From Burkholderia cepacia (GTDB lineage Bacteria > Pseudomonadota > Gammaproteobacteria > Burkholderiales > Burkholderiaceae), in the NCBI RefSeq assembly GCF_029962485.1, contig NZ_CP073638.1, positions 2,728,001 to 2,792,000 on the forward strand: 64,000 nt of DNA, given 5' to 3'. The translations under genes were made by a program, and so were the position numbers. How positions within the stretch are numbered: position 1 is the stretch's first letter; each line of letters begins with the position of its first letter. Below the pieces are notes generated by a model, which was not told where the DNA came from, did not search any database, and was given only the letters and a program-made list of their open reading frames with translations. Positions 53,726 to 63,031 of the stretch are shown here, piece after piece.

Positions 53726-54988
53726 GTGCGCATTCCTGTTTTCTGTCTGATGTTGTTCGTCTCGTTGTCCGCGCGAGCCGGCAGTGCCTGCAATGCGCTG
53801 CTCGGCGATTACGCGCCGGCCGCCGGCAAGCCCGCGACCCTGCGCGTCGAGAAAGTGGGCGGCGAGATCGTGCTGCGCGGGCGCGACGCCGGCCGATGGA
53901 GTGTCGAAACGGCACCGACGCACGAGGCCGAGCTGGAAACCGACGGCCCTGACAAGGCGCCGCCGGGCGCCTGTGTGCTCGACGTGCCGGGCGGGGAGTT
54001 GATCAAGATGCCGATCGGCGCGCCGTATCAGGTCACGTCGATCACGGGCAGCAACTTCACGACGAAACATTCGACCACGGGCGTCCTGCTGCGCATGGTG
54101 CAGGGCTTCCAGGTCGACGGCATCGAGCTGTATCCGGTCGTGCGCAGCGGCGATTCGCCGCCGGCCGCGGTGAAGGCGGTGCGGGGCCGCGAGGTCGCCG
54201 GCGCGGGGCCATGCCCCGGCTACCATGCGCCCGACATGAGCCAGGCCGACTTCGACGGACTGTCGGACCGCGTGCGTACCTACTTTGCCGGTCTCGACCC
54301 GGTGCAGCAGCGCGCGTTCGTGTGCGGGCAGACGCTCGACGAAATCGTCGGCGACGGGCTGTCGTCGAGCGACGCGAAGACGGTCGATGCGATGTGGCGC
54401 TGGCTCGACGTGATGCTGCACGCACACCAGGTGCCGCGCGACGAGCATGGCAGCGACGATCGCTGGCGTGTGGCCGGCCAGTTGCTGCGGCACAACCGTT
54501 CGGACGACGGTGCCAAGGCGTCACCGGACCGAGCACGCCGGCAGGCGCTCGTGCTGGATCTGCTGGTGCCGAACCTGCCGCCGCCCGACACGTTGCGCGA
54601 CGGCCGCGAGGAGCAGGCGAGCGACCTCGTCACCGAGCTCGTGAAGTTGCCGGAAGCGGACGCGCTTGCCGCGCTCGGCAAGCTGCACGCGAGCGGCGCA
54701 CTGAGCTGGCAGATCCACGACAACAATCCGTACCATCTCGCCGACGCTGCGTTGTCCGACGCGTTGAACCCGCCGGTGTCGGCGGCGGTGTTCGCGTTGC
54801 TCGTGAAGGATACGAACCCGGTGGTGCTGCAGAGCGACACGCTGCTTCACGGCGAGGTGATCGAGCATCATGTCGAGGGCGTGCGGCGGCTGTTGGGTGT
54901 CGGCGTAAAGCCGACCGCGAAGGTGCTGGCCGATGCGGGCGACGATCCGGAGATCCTGCGGCTGCTGAAGGCGGCTGCGGCGCGCTGA
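53726..54988 (+). CDS. exported protein of unknown function
   Basis: 420 aa from GTG 53726 (preceded by GAGAGG), beginning with a signal peptide MRIPVFCLMLFVSLSARAGS. I do not recognise a family. The first 150 residues look beta-rich (YAPAAGKPATLRVEK; GEIVLRGRDAGRW); the rest is helical. The end (HHVEGVRRLLGVGVKPTAKV, then DPEILRLLKAAAAR) resembles degenerate ankyrin-type repeats. Codon usage is normal. No conserved neighbours indicate its job. Confidence 0.7.
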   Translation: MRIPVFCLMLFVSLSARAGSACNALLGDYAPAAGKPATLRVEKVGGEIVLRGRDAGRWSVETAPTHEAELETDGPDKAPPGACVLDVPGGELIKMPIGAPYQVTSITGSNFTTKHSTTGVLLRMVQGFQVDGIELYPVVRSGDSPPAAVKAVRGREVAGAGPCPGYHAPDMSQADFDGLSDRVRTYFAGLDPVQQRAFVCGQTLDEIVGDGLSSSDAKTVDAMWRWLDVMLHAHQVPRDEHGSDDRWRVAGQLLRHNRSDDGAKASPDRARRQALVLDLLVPNLPPPDTLRDGREEQASDLVTELVKLPEADALAALGKLHASGALSWQIHDNNPYHLADAALSDALNPPVSAAVFALLVKDTNPVVLQSDTLLHGEVIEHHVEGVRRLLGVGVKPTAKVLADAGDDPEILRLLKAAAAR

Positions 54989-55391
54989 CGGCGCTCGCCC
55001 CGGCTTACCGCGACGCACGACGACACGACCACGAGGGCGACCCTTCCGATGGGCATCGATCCTGGCGCTATCTCCAGGACGGTGACGGCGGCGACGCGCG
55101 AACGATCGAGCTCGCGGAATCCAACAATCACTTTCCGCTGCGGTGGCGCTGAGCGGCACCCCGCGCGTTACACGCGAATCGGAGGCGATGCGTTGTTCGA
55201 CGGCAATGCGGCGCGCACGCCGCTTATGCCGTGGTTCGTGCGCCGCGTCGCGATCGCGCGGAACTGGAGCAGCGGCGAACCGGTTGCGGCATTGCGCGAC
55301 GACGGCGTGCCCGTCCGGCTGTACGCGGACGGACGCGCATCGACGTCGCGTCGATGACACGTGCGGCCGGCGTGATCCGCCGGCCGCACGC
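54989..55391. other. gap with a possible degraded reading frame
   Basis: 403 bp between the exported protein and the penicillin-binding protein. Two short protein-like stretches in different frames may be remnants of one gene: SWRYLQDGDGGDARTIELAE, then NNHFPLRW (to about 55149) and RYTRIGGDALFDGNAARTPL, then MPWFVRRVAIARNWSS (to 55357). No start site; probably not functional. Confidence 0.35.
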
Positions 55392-57629
55392 TCAGCGGAA
55401 CATTCTCAGCCAGTCGAACAGGCCGGGGTGGGGACGCCGCTTCGGCGCCGGCGCCGGTGCCGGTGCGCTGCGCGGACGGAAGTCGGGCGAGAACTGCGCA
55501 CGCGGATCGATCGCGCGCGTACGCAGCGCCGCATCGTAGAACGACCCGACGATCGGCAACGCGCTGTGCGCGCCCGCGCCCCAGTAGTCGCTGCGCAGCG
55601 TCACGCTGCCGTCGTCGAAGCCGACCCACGCGCCGGCCACCAGTTGCGGATGCATCAGGATGAACCAGCCGTCCGTGTTGTCCTGCGTCGTGCCGGTCTT
55701 GCCCGCGACGTCGGTGCGGATCCCGTAGCGCCAGCGGATGTCGGCGCCGGTCCCGTAATCGACGACGCCGCGCATCACGTCGACCAGCGTCTGGGCGGCG
55801 GCCACCGGCAACGCGCGTTCGGGCGGGGCGCTGTTGAATGCGGCGAGCACCTTGCCGTCGCGATCCTCGATGCGCGTGATCATCTGCGGCGCGACATACA
55901 CGCCACGATTCGCGATCGTCCCGTACGCGGACACCATTTCCTTCAGCGTGACGGGGCTCGTGCCGAGCGCGAGCGACGGTACCGCGTCGAGCGGGCTTTC
56001 GCGCACGCCCATCGCGCGCGCGAGCTGCGCGACCCTGGCCGCGCCTTCGCGCTGCATCACCTGCGCGGTGATGCGGTTACGCGACAGCGCGAGCGCGTCG
56101 CGCAACGTCATCGGCGCACCGGTGGGCGCCTCGGCATCGGTCGGGCGCCACACGGCGTGCGTGCCGATCGGGATCGCGACGGGGCGATCGACGAACGTAT
56201 CGCCCGGCTGCATGCCGTCCGCGAACGCGGCGCCATAGACGAACGGCTTGAACGTCGAACCTGGCTGACGCCGCGCCTGTGCGACGTGATCGAACGGCTC
56301 GCTGCCGAAGTCGGGGCTGCCGACCCATGCGCGGATCGCGCCGTTGCGCGGATCGATCGCGACGAAGCCGGCCTGCACCTGCGTCTTGCGCTCGCACAGC
56401 GCGCGCATGAACTCGCGGTTCGCACCGAGCTGCTTCAGCGCCGGCACATCGGCGAGCCCCGCGTCGCGGGCCTGGCGATAGTCGGGCGTCTGGCGGATGA
56501 AGCCGCGGAACAGGTCGTTGCGCAGCCCGCAGCCGGACGGGCCGCGCCATGCGCTGTCGGCGACCGCCTGCAGGCGGTCGGTTTGCTGCGTCAGCGCCTG
56601 GGTCGCCATGTCCTGCAGTTGCGCATCGAGCGTCGTGCGCACGACGAGGCCGTCGGAGTAGAGGTCGTAGTTGTTGCGGTCGGCCCAGGCGATCAGCCAC
56701 TTGCGCAACTGCACCGCGAAGTGCGGAGCCGGGCCCTGCTGCGCGGTCTGCGGTTCGAAGTCGACGCGCAGCGGCTGGCGTTGCAGTTTCGCGAGCTGCT
56801 TCGGCGTGAGCATGCCCATCTGCGCCATCCGGTCGAGCACGATGTTGCGCCGCTGGACCGCGCGCTCCGGATTGAGCACCGGGTTGTAGTAGCTGTTGCC
56901 CTTCAGCATCCCGACGAGCGTTGCGCTTTCGACGATGTCGAGCTGGTCGGCCGACTTGCCGAAGTAGGTACGCGCGGCCATTTCGACGCCGTACGCGTTG
57001 TACAGGAACGGGACGGTGTTCAGGTAGGTCTCGAGAATCTCGTTCTTGCTGTACACCGACTCGATCTTGAAGGCGGTGATCAGCTCCTTCACCTTGCGCG
57101 TGAGCGTCAGCGAACGGCCGACTTCGTCCGGATACAGGTTGCGTGCGAGCTGCTGCGTGATCGTCGAGCCGCCCTGGCGGTTGCCCGAGAACGTGTGCAG
57201 GCCGGCCGCGAGCGTGCGGCGCCAGTCGATGCCGTGATGCGAGTAGAAGCGGTGGTCCTCGGTCGCGATCAGCGCGTCGACCATGTGCGGCGAGATCTGC
57301 TTGAGCGGCACCCATTCGCGATTGACGGGCCGGAATTCGGCGATCAGCTGGCCGTCGGCGGACAGCACGCGTGCGGGGCGGTCGATACGCGCCTTGCGGA
57401 TGTCGCCGATGCTCGGCGTGAACGGGACGAACGCGATCAGCACCAGCAGGCCCAGCGCCGGGATCGCGGCAAGCGTCAGCGCGACGCCGCGGCGCGTCGG
57501 ATGGCGCAGGCGGTGCAGCACGCCGGCGCACAGCGCGCGGATGCGCGCGCCGCAGGCGGCGGCGAACGGTGCGACGCGGGCGCGGCAACGGAGCCACGCG
57601 TCTCGGAGAAACGGCACGAAGCGGTTCAA
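55392..57629 (-). CDS. class A penicillin-binding protein (PBP1-type)
   Basis: 745 aa bifunctional peptidoglycan glycosyltransferase and transpeptidase. One N-terminal helix (VALTLAAIPALGLLVLIAFV, about 49-68) anchors it to the inner membrane. The GT51 domain holds catalytic E124 in ATEDHRFYSHHGID and GGSTITQQLARN. The transpeptidase domain has the SxxK motif S458-K461 (GSTFKPF), SxN at S516-N518 and KTGTT from K644. The C-terminus is Pro/Ala/Arg-rich. A complete enzyme; probably an accessory PBP1 because no cell-wall genes adjoin it. Confidence 0.93.
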   Translation of the reverse strand: MNRFVPFLRDAWLRCRARVAPFAAACGARIRALCAGVLHRLRHPTRRGVALTLAAIPALGLLVLIAFVPFTPSIGDIRKARIDRPARVLSADGQLIAEFRPVNREWVPLKQISPHMVDALIATEDHRFYSHHGIDWRRTLAAGLHTFSGNRQGGSTITQQLARNLYPDEVGRSLTLTRKVKELITAFKIESVYSKNEILETYLNTVPFLYNAYGVEMAARTYFGKSADQLDIVESATLVGMLKGNSYYNPVLNPERAVQRRNIVLDRMAQMGMLTPKQLAKLQRQPLRVDFEPQTAQQGPAPHFAVQLRKWLIAWADRNNYDLYSDGLVVRTTLDAQLQDMATQALTQQTDRLQAVADSAWRGPSGCGLRNDLFRGFIRQTPDYRQARDAGLADVPALKQLGANREFMRALCERKTQVQAGFVAIDPRNGAIRAWVGSPDFGSEPFDHVAQARRQPGSTFKPFVYGAAFADGMQPGDTFVDRPVAIPIGTHAVWRPTDAEAPTGAPMTLRDALALSRNRITAQVMQREGAARVAQLARAMGVRESPLDAVPSLALGTSPVTLKEMVSAYGTIANRGVYVAPQMITRIEDRDGKVLAAFNSAPPERALPVAAAQTLVDVMRGVVDYGTGADIRWRYGIRTDVAGKTGTTQDNTDGWFILMHPQLVAGAWVGFDDGSVTLRSDYWGAGAHSALPIVGSFYDAALRTRAIDPRAQFSPDFRPRSAPAPAPAPKRRPHPGLFDWLRMFR

Positions 57630-57726
57630 GGCGGCAGGAGCGCGGATGGAAGAGGCGCGATCCTAGCAAACGACACAGGTGCGGCGCCGGCTAAAACGGC
57701 CGTTTGCTTGCAGGATTTACAGACGA

Positions 57727-59262
57727 TTACGTTTGTTGCCTGCCGACAACCTTTTGCGACGCGCGCGGCCACGATTCCACTGACGAAACCACGTCCGCGA
57801 GCCGCTGCGCGGCCGCCTCCATCTGCGCGCGGCCGAACCCGCCGAAGCCGAGCACCAGACCCGGGCGGGCCGTGCCGGGCGCGAACATCGGCGACACCGC
57901 GCGCACCGCGACGCCGGCCTGCGCCGCGCGCGCGACCACGTCGAGATCGTCGATGCCTGCCGCGAGCCACAGCACGACGTGCATCCCCTGGTCGCCCGGC
58001 TGTACCCACGCGCGTTCGCGCGGCAGCCGTGCGCCGAGCGTGTCGATCAGCAGCGCGCGCTGTTCCGCATACACGCCGCGCACGCGGCGGATGTGGCGGT
58101 CGAGATGGCCTTCCGCGATGAATGCGGCCAGCACGTGCTGATCGGCGGTTGGCGCATGGCGATCCATCAGCACGCGCGCGCCGCAGAACGCGCGCACGAG
58201 ATCGTCGGGTGCGATCACGTAGCCAAGCCGCAGCGACGGAAACAGGATCTTGCTGAACGTGCCGAGGTAGATCACGCGATCGGGGTCGAGCCCCTGCAGC
58301 GACGGGAACGGATAACCTTCGTAGCGCAGCTCGCTGTCGTAGTCGTCCTCGACCACCCACGCGCGATGCGTACGCGCCCACGCGAGCAGCGCGTTGCGCC
58401 GGGCCATGCTCAGCGGCATGCCGAGCGGGTACTGGTGCGACGGCGTGACGAACGCGGCGCGCGCGTCCGGCGCGAGCCGCATGCCGGCGTCGACGTCGAG
58501 GCCGTCGGCGTCGACCGGCACGCGCACCATTGCATCGCGTCGCCCGGTGCTTTCGAGCAGTGCGGTGATGCCGCGATAGGCGGGATTCTCGACCCATGCG
58601 CGGTCGTTGTCGCCGAGCAGTATCTGACTCGAGAGATGCAGCCCCTGCTGCGTGCCGCTCGTGATCACGACCTGACCGGCATCGCAGCGCACCGAGCGTG
58701 ACCGGCGCACATAGTCGGCGATCGCTTCGCGCAGCGGCAGTGCGCCTTGCGGATCGGCATAGCCGGACGGCGCGCCGGCGCCGCGGGCGCGCAGGCGGTT
58801 GCCGAGCCGGCGCCAGATGTCGTCGGGCGCGGTGAGGCCGACCGGCACGGAGATCGCGAACGGCATGGCCGGTAACGGGCTGAATTCGCGGGCGATCCGC
58901 GCGAAGGTGGCGGCGGGCTCGGGCAGGCCGGCGTGTGCCGGGCGCTGGCGCGGTGTTGGCGCGGCCGGTTCGTTGCCGGGCGGCGGTTCGGCGAGCGCGT
59001 TCGCGACCCGCGTGCCCGCGCCGCCGCGCGATTCGAGAAAGCCTTCGGCGATGAGCTGCGCATACGCGTCGACGACGGTACCGCGTGCAACCTGCAGCGA
59101 GGTTGCGAGCAGCCGGGTGGACGGCAGCGTGTCGCCCGGCCGGACGTCGCCGCGGCGCACGGCGTCGCGCAGCGCCTGCGCGAGCTGGCGGCTCAGGTCG
59201 CCGGCCGCGCGATCGAGCGCGCCGAGCGACGGGATTTCGACGATCCGGGCCGTTCTTGCCAT
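57727..59262 (-). CDS. MocR-type regulator (GntR DNA-binding plus aminotransferase domain)
   Basis: 511 aa. The N-terminal GntR winged helix is at about residues 15-80 (QLAQALRDAVRRGDVRPGDT, then LPSTRLLATSLQVARGTVVDAY), followed by a linker rich in Pro/Ala and a fold-type I aminotransferase domain: SGTQQGLHL, VVEDDYDSELRYEG and the PLP lysine in GTFSKILFPSLRLGY. The ATG at 59262 is preferred to a TTG at 59289. Divergent from a PaiB-like flavoprotein gene with repeats between them, so it probably controls that gene in response to a PLP-linked effector. Confidence 0.92.
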   Translation of the reverse strand: MARTARIVEIPSLGALDRAAGDLSRQLAQALRDAVRRGDVRPGDTLPSTRLLATSLQVARGTVVDAYAQLIAEGFLESRGGAGTRVANALAEPPPGNEPAAPTPRQRPAHAGLPEPAATFARIAREFSPLPAMPFAISVPVGLTAPDDIWRRLGNRLRARGAGAPSGYADPQGALPLREAIADYVRRSRSVRCDAGQVVITSGTQQGLHLSSQILLGDNDRAWVENPAYRGITALLESTGRRDAMVRVPVDADGLDVDAGMRLAPDARAAFVTPSHQYPLGMPLSMARRNALLAWARTHRAWVVEDDYDSELRYEGYPFPSLQGLDPDRVIYLGTFSKILFPSLRLGYVIAPDDLVRAFCGARVLMDRHAPTADQHVLAAFIAEGHLDRHIRRVRGVYAEQRALLIDTLGARLPRERAWVQPGDQGMHVVLWLAAGIDDLDVVARAAQAGVAVRAVSPMFAPGTARPGLVLGFGGFGRAQMEAAAQRLADVVSSVESWPRASQKVVGRQQT

Positions 59263-59322
59263 GATTCTGGTCTGCTGAGAATGTTTCAAACCGGTTCTAC
59301 AGCATAAACCAGTTTGGGATCA
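59243..59322. promoter_or_regulatory. MocR operator candidates in the divergent region
   Basis: Related half-sites TCTGGTC (59266-59272), AAACCGGTT (59288-59296) and AAACCAGTT (59307-59315) lie between the MocR and PaiB-like genes; the last two are direct copies about 19 bp apart, near two helical turns, the arrangement that MocR dimers are known to bind. Confidence 0.4.
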
Positions 59323-59385
59323 CAATCGCCGCATGACGGGCTCGCGCCCGCGCCATTTCCAACCCCGTACGACCGTGGAGCCGAC

Positions 59386-60024
59386 ATGTACGTCCCCGCC
59401 GATTTCAACGAGCCCAATCCCGACGCGCTGCGCGAGCTGATCGTGCAGCATCCGTTCGGCAGCCTGATCACGCACGGCAAGAGCGGGCTCGACGCGAACC
59501 ACATTCCGTTCGAATTGCTGCCCGACGACGGCGGGCTCGGCGAACTGCATGCGCACGTCGCGCGCGCGAATCCGGTCTGGCAGGACGTCGCGAACGGTGA
59601 CGAGGTGCTCGTGATCTTCCGCGCCGGCGACGCGTACATCTCGCCGACCTGGTATCCGAGCAAACACGTCGCGCATCGGCAGGTGCCGACGTGGAACTAC
59701 GTGGTCGTGCATGCGCACGGCCGCATCACGGTGCGTGACGACGAGAAGTTCGTGCGCGGCGTGGTTGCGCGGCTGACGCGCACGCACGAGGCGTCGCAGC
59801 CGGTGCCGTGGAAGATGGGCGACGCGCCGAAGGACTACATCGACACGATGCTGCAGTCGATCGTCGGGCTGCAGATCGAGATCACGCGGCTCGTCGGCAA
59901 GCGCAAGCTCGGGCAGAACAAGGCCGAGGCCGATATCCGGGGCGCGGGCGAAGCGTTGGTCGCGGACGGCAACCTCGCGATCGGCGAAGCGATGCTCGCG
60001 GCGGCCGACGCGAAGCGCGAGTGA
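59386..60024 (+). CDS. PaiB-like FMN-binding protein
   Basis: 212 aa of the FMN-binding negative transcriptional regulator (PaiB) family, a split-barrel flavin-binding fold. It begins MYVPADFNEPNPDALRELIV, then HPFGSLITHG, ANHIPFELLP, and FRAGDAYISPTWYPSKHVAH, then VPTWNYVVVHAHGRI, all typical blocks. GGAG precedes the ATG at 59386. Bacillus PaiB represses sporulation and protease genes, but many relatives may be flavin enzymes; function here is unproven. Divergent from a MocR regulator. Confidence 0.9.
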   Translation: MYVPADFNEPNPDALRELIVQHPFGSLITHGKSGLDANHIPFELLPDDGGLGELHAHVARANPVWQDVANGDEVLVIFRAGDAYISPTWYPSKHVAHRQVPTWNYVVVHAHGRITVRDDEKFVRGVVARLTRTHEASQPVPWKMGDAPKDYIDTMLQSIVGLQIEITRLVGKRKLGQNKAEADIRGAGEALVADGNLAIGEAMLAAADAKRE

Positions 60025-60080
60025 GCGAGTGAGGGCACGATGTGCGAGCAGGCGCGTGCCGCGCCCGCACGTCGCACGGA

Positions 60081-60662
60081 TCACTGCGTGCGCGTCGCGT
60101 CCTTCGCCGGTGTGCCCGCCTGCGCGAGCGCGCCGCGAATCGCGGCCTCGGTCTTGTCGTACTCGCCTTCGCCATAGCGCGTATAGACGACCTTGCCGTT
60201 CGCATCGATCAGGTACAGCGCGGGCCAGTACTGGTTCCCGTACGCGCGCCACGTGTCGTAACGGTTGTCCTGCGCGACCGGATACTGAATGCCGAAGCGC
60301 TTGATCGCATCGGCGACGTTGCCCGCGTCACGCTCGAACGGATATTCGGGCGTATGCACGCCGACCACGACGAGCCCCTGGTCGCGATACTTGCGGTCCC
60401 ATTCCTTCACGTACGGAATCGTATGAATGCAGTTGATGCACGAGTACGTCCAGAAATCGACGAGCACGACCTTGCCGTGCAACTGGCCGAGCGTCAGCGG
60501 CGCGCTGTTGTGCCAGCGGTCGATGCCGGTGAAATCGGGCGCCGGCGTGCCGGCCAGCGACGTCGGCATGCCCGCGTCGTCGCGGGTGCCGGCGAAGGCG
60601 GCGAGCCCGGCCGTGGCGGCGAGGGCGATGACGATGGCGGCGGTCTTGAGTCGGGGCAGCAT
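60081..60662 (-). CDS. TlpA/redoxin-type thioredoxin-like exported protein
   Basis: 193 aa. N-terminal signal/anchor (MLPRLKTAAIVIALAATAGLAAF), then a thioredoxin fold with the active site C-I-N-C in DFWTYSCINCIHTIPYVKEW at about 72-91 and the cis-Pro region NQYWPALYLID. The SCINC motif is like the C-terminal domain of DipZ-type proteins. AGGAG fixes the start at 60662. It probably transfers electrons to thiols in the periplasm; partner unknown. Divergent from the two-component system. Confidence 0.88.
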   Translation of the reverse strand: MLPRLKTAAIVIALAATAGLAAFAGTRDDAGMPTSLAGTPAPDFTGIDRWHNSAPLTLGQLHGKVVLVDFWTYSCINCIHTIPYVKEWDRKYRDQGLVVVGVHTPEYPFERDAGNVADAIKRFGIQYPVAQDNRYDTWRAYGNQYWPALYLIDANGKVVYTRYGEGEYDKTEAAIRGALAQAGTPAKDATRTQ

Positions 60663-60887
60663 GGCGTTCTCCTGATCGGTGGGGCCGCTGCTCGGGGGCG
60701 CGGCCGGACGGGTTTCGACAGGCCCCATTAGGCGGCGCCGACGTATCTGCGATGTGTCCGGCCAGCCGCGCGTGTGCAATGTTGTGTGTCGTCACGGCGG
60801 CGCGATACATTGGGATACAAACGCGTGCCTGCCTTGCGGTATAACAGCGGACATCGCCTGCCCGAACCACGACACCGACAACGATTC

Positions 60888-61628
60888 ATGGACAAGATCG
60901 ACCACGTGCTGATCGTCGACGACGATCGCGCGATTCGCGAACTGATCGCGGACTACCTGGAAAAGAACGGCATGCGCGTGTCGCTGGCCGCGAACGGCCG
61001 CGAGATGCGCAACGTGCTGGACGACGGCGCGCTCGACCTGATCGTGCTCGACCTGATGATGCCGGGCGAGGACGGCCTCACGCTGTGCCGCGACCTGCGC
61101 GCCGGCAAGTTCCGCACGGTGCCCGTGCTGATGTTGACCGCCCGCGGCGAGGAAACCGACCGCATCATCGGCCTCGAGATGGGGGCCGACGACTACCTGG
61201 CCAAGCCGTTCGCGGTGCGCGAGCTGCTCGCGCGGATCCGCTCGGTGCTGCGCCGTGCGCGCATGCTGCCGCCCGGCATGCAGGTGACGGAATCGGCCGA
61301 GATGCTCGCGTTCGGCGAATGGCGGCTCGACACGACCGGGCGCCACCTGCTCGACGCCGAAGGCACGCTGGTCGCGCTGAGCGGTGCCGAATACCGGCTG
61401 CTGCGCGTGTTCCTCGACAACCCGCAACGCGTGCTGACGCGCGACCAGTTGCTCAACCTCACGCAGGGGCGGCAGTCCGATCCGTTCGACCGATCGATCG
61501 ACCTGCTCGTGAGCCGGCTGCGCCAGCGCCTGCGCGACGGTGCGCGTGAGCCGCGCTACATCAAGACGCTGCGCAACGAGGGCTACGTGTTCTCGTCGGC
61601 CGTGACCGCCGTCGACGGTACGTCATGA
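60888..61628 (+). CDS. OmpR-family response regulator
   Basis: 246 aa. Receiver domain with acidic pocket DDD at 11-13, phosphoacceptor D55 in VLDLMMPGEDG, and LAKPF containing the conserved Lys; C-terminal winged-helix DNA-binding domain (LSGAEYRLLRVFLDNPQRVL, then SIDLLVSRLRQRL and YIKTLRNEGYVF). The ATG at 60888 lacks a strong ribosome site. Its stop overlaps the start of the kinase gene (ATGA). Confidence 0.93.
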   Translation: MDKIDHVLIVDDDRAIRELIADYLEKNGMRVSLAANGREMRNVLDDGALDLIVLDLMMPGEDGLTLCRDLRAGKFRTVPVLMLTARGEETDRIIGLEMGADDYLAKPFAVRELLARIRSVLRRARMLPPGMQVTESAEMLAFGEWRLDTTGRHLLDAEGTLVALSGAEYRLLRVFLDNPQRVLTRDQLLNLTQGRQSDPFDRSIDLLVSRLRQRLRDGAREPRYIKTLRNEGYVFSSAVTAVDGTS

Positions 61629-62947
61629 GCGCGCGCCTGCCGTGGCACTGGCCGCGCTCGCTGTTCGCGCGGCTCGCGCTGATCCTGTGCGTGGGCCTCG
61701 CGCTCGCGCAGACGCTGTCGTTCTGGCTCACCGTGACCGAGCGCGACCAGGCGACCACCAACCTGATGATGGGCTACATCGAGCGCGAGGTCGCGAGCTC
61801 GGTCGCGCTGCTCGATCACCTGCCGCCGGCCGAGCGCGCCGCGTGGCTGCCGCGTCTCGCGCGGCGCAGCTATGCGTTCATCCTCGGGCCCGGCGAGACC
61901 GGCACGCCGCCGGAAGCACGGCTGTCGGCGCGCGTCGAGCGCTCGATCTCGGACGGCATCGGCGGCGACTACCCGCTGACCGCGAACGCGATCCCCGGCG
62001 ACCGCGAACATCTGCAGGTGCATCTGCGGCTGACCGACGGGTCGCCGCTGACGATCGACATCCATCCGATGTCGACGGTGCCGCTGTCGGGCTGGCTGCC
62101 GGTCGTGCTCGCGCTGCAGCTCGCAGTGCTGGCCGCGTGCTGCTGGCTCGCGGTGCGGCTCGCGACGCGGCCGCTCAAGCAGCTCGCGCAGGCCGCCGAC
62201 GCGCTCGGCCCCGACCTGAAGGGCGAGCGGCTGAACGAAGGCGGGCCGTCGGAAGTCGCGCGCGCCGCACGGGCGTTCAACGCGATGCAGGACCGCATCG
62301 CGCAGTACATGGCCGAACGCATGCAGATCCTCGCGTCGATCTCGCACGACCTGCAGACGCCGATCACGCGGATGCGGCTGCGCGTCGACGTGATGGACGA
62401 CGACACGCAGGGTGCGAAGCTGCGCCAGGACCTGATCGAGATGGAACATCTGGTGAAGGAGGGCGTCGCGTACGCGCGGACGCTGCACGGCACCGAGGAA
62501 GCCGCGCGCCGCATCGATCTCGACGCGCTGCTCGACAGCATCGTGTGCGACTACACGGATGCGGGGCAGGATGTCGCGCTGCACAGCCGCGCACCGCTCG
62601 CGCTCGTCACGCGGCCGAAGGCGCTGCGCCGCATCGTCGGCAACCTCGTCGACAACGCGCTGAAGTTCGCGGGCGCGGCCGAGATCGACGTGCAGGCCGT
62701 GCCGGACGGCGGCGCGGTGATTGCCGTGCTCGACCGCGGGCCCGGCATTCCGGCCGATCAGCTCGACGCGGTGTTCGAGCCGTTCCGGCGTGTGGAGACG
62801 TCGCGCAACCGCGACACGGGCGGCACCGGGCTCGGCCTGGCGATCGCGCGGCAACTCGCGCTCGCGATGGGCGGCACGCTGACGCTGACCAACCGGCCCG
62901 ATGGCGGCGGGCTCGAAGCGAGGCTCACGCTGAGGAATGCGGGGTGA
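61625..62947 (+). CDS. sensor histidine kinase (EnvZ/RstB-like)
   Basis: 440 aa inner-membrane kinase. Helix 1 at about 12-37 (LFARLALILCVGLALAQTLS), a periplasmic loop, helix 2 at about 155-180, a HAMP domain (ATRPLKQLAQAADALGPDL), phosphoacceptor H241 in SISHDLQTPITRMRL, N-box NLVDNALKF, and G-boxes DRGPGIP and GGTGLGLAIA. Translationally coupled with the response regulator. The signal is not shown by the sequence; no target operon adjoins. Confidence 0.93.
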   Translation: MSARLPWHWPRSLFARLALILCVGLALAQTLSFWLTVTERDQATTNLMMGYIEREVASSVALLDHLPPAERAAWLPRLARRSYAFILGPGETGTPPEARLSARVERSISDGIGGDYPLTANAIPGDREHLQVHLRLTDGSPLTIDIHPMSTVPLSGWLPVVLALQLAVLAACCWLAVRLATRPLKQLAQAADALGPDLKGERLNEGGPSEVARAARAFNAMQDRIAQYMAERMQILASISHDLQTPITRMRLRVDVMDDDTQGAKLRQDLIEMEHLVKEGVAYARTLHGTEEAARRIDLDALLDSIVCDYTDAGQDVALHSRAPLALVTRPKALRRIVGNLVDNALKFAGAAEIDVQAVPDGGAVIAVLDRGPGIPADQLDAVFEPFRRVETSRNRDTGGTGLGLAIARQLALAMGGTLTLTNRPDGGGLEARLTLRNAG

Positions 62948-63031
62948 GGCGACGCGGCGCGTGAGCGTCGCGATATCGGGTGCGTGCCGAAGCCAACGCC
63001 AAGACTGACGGCGACGCCGGCGCGCGTGACG

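Noticed and set aside
55143..58121. A 992-codon forward frame opposite the penicillin-binding protein and MocR genes
   Set aside because: Arg/His/Asp-rich shadow; both reverse-strand genes have complete catalytic motifs.
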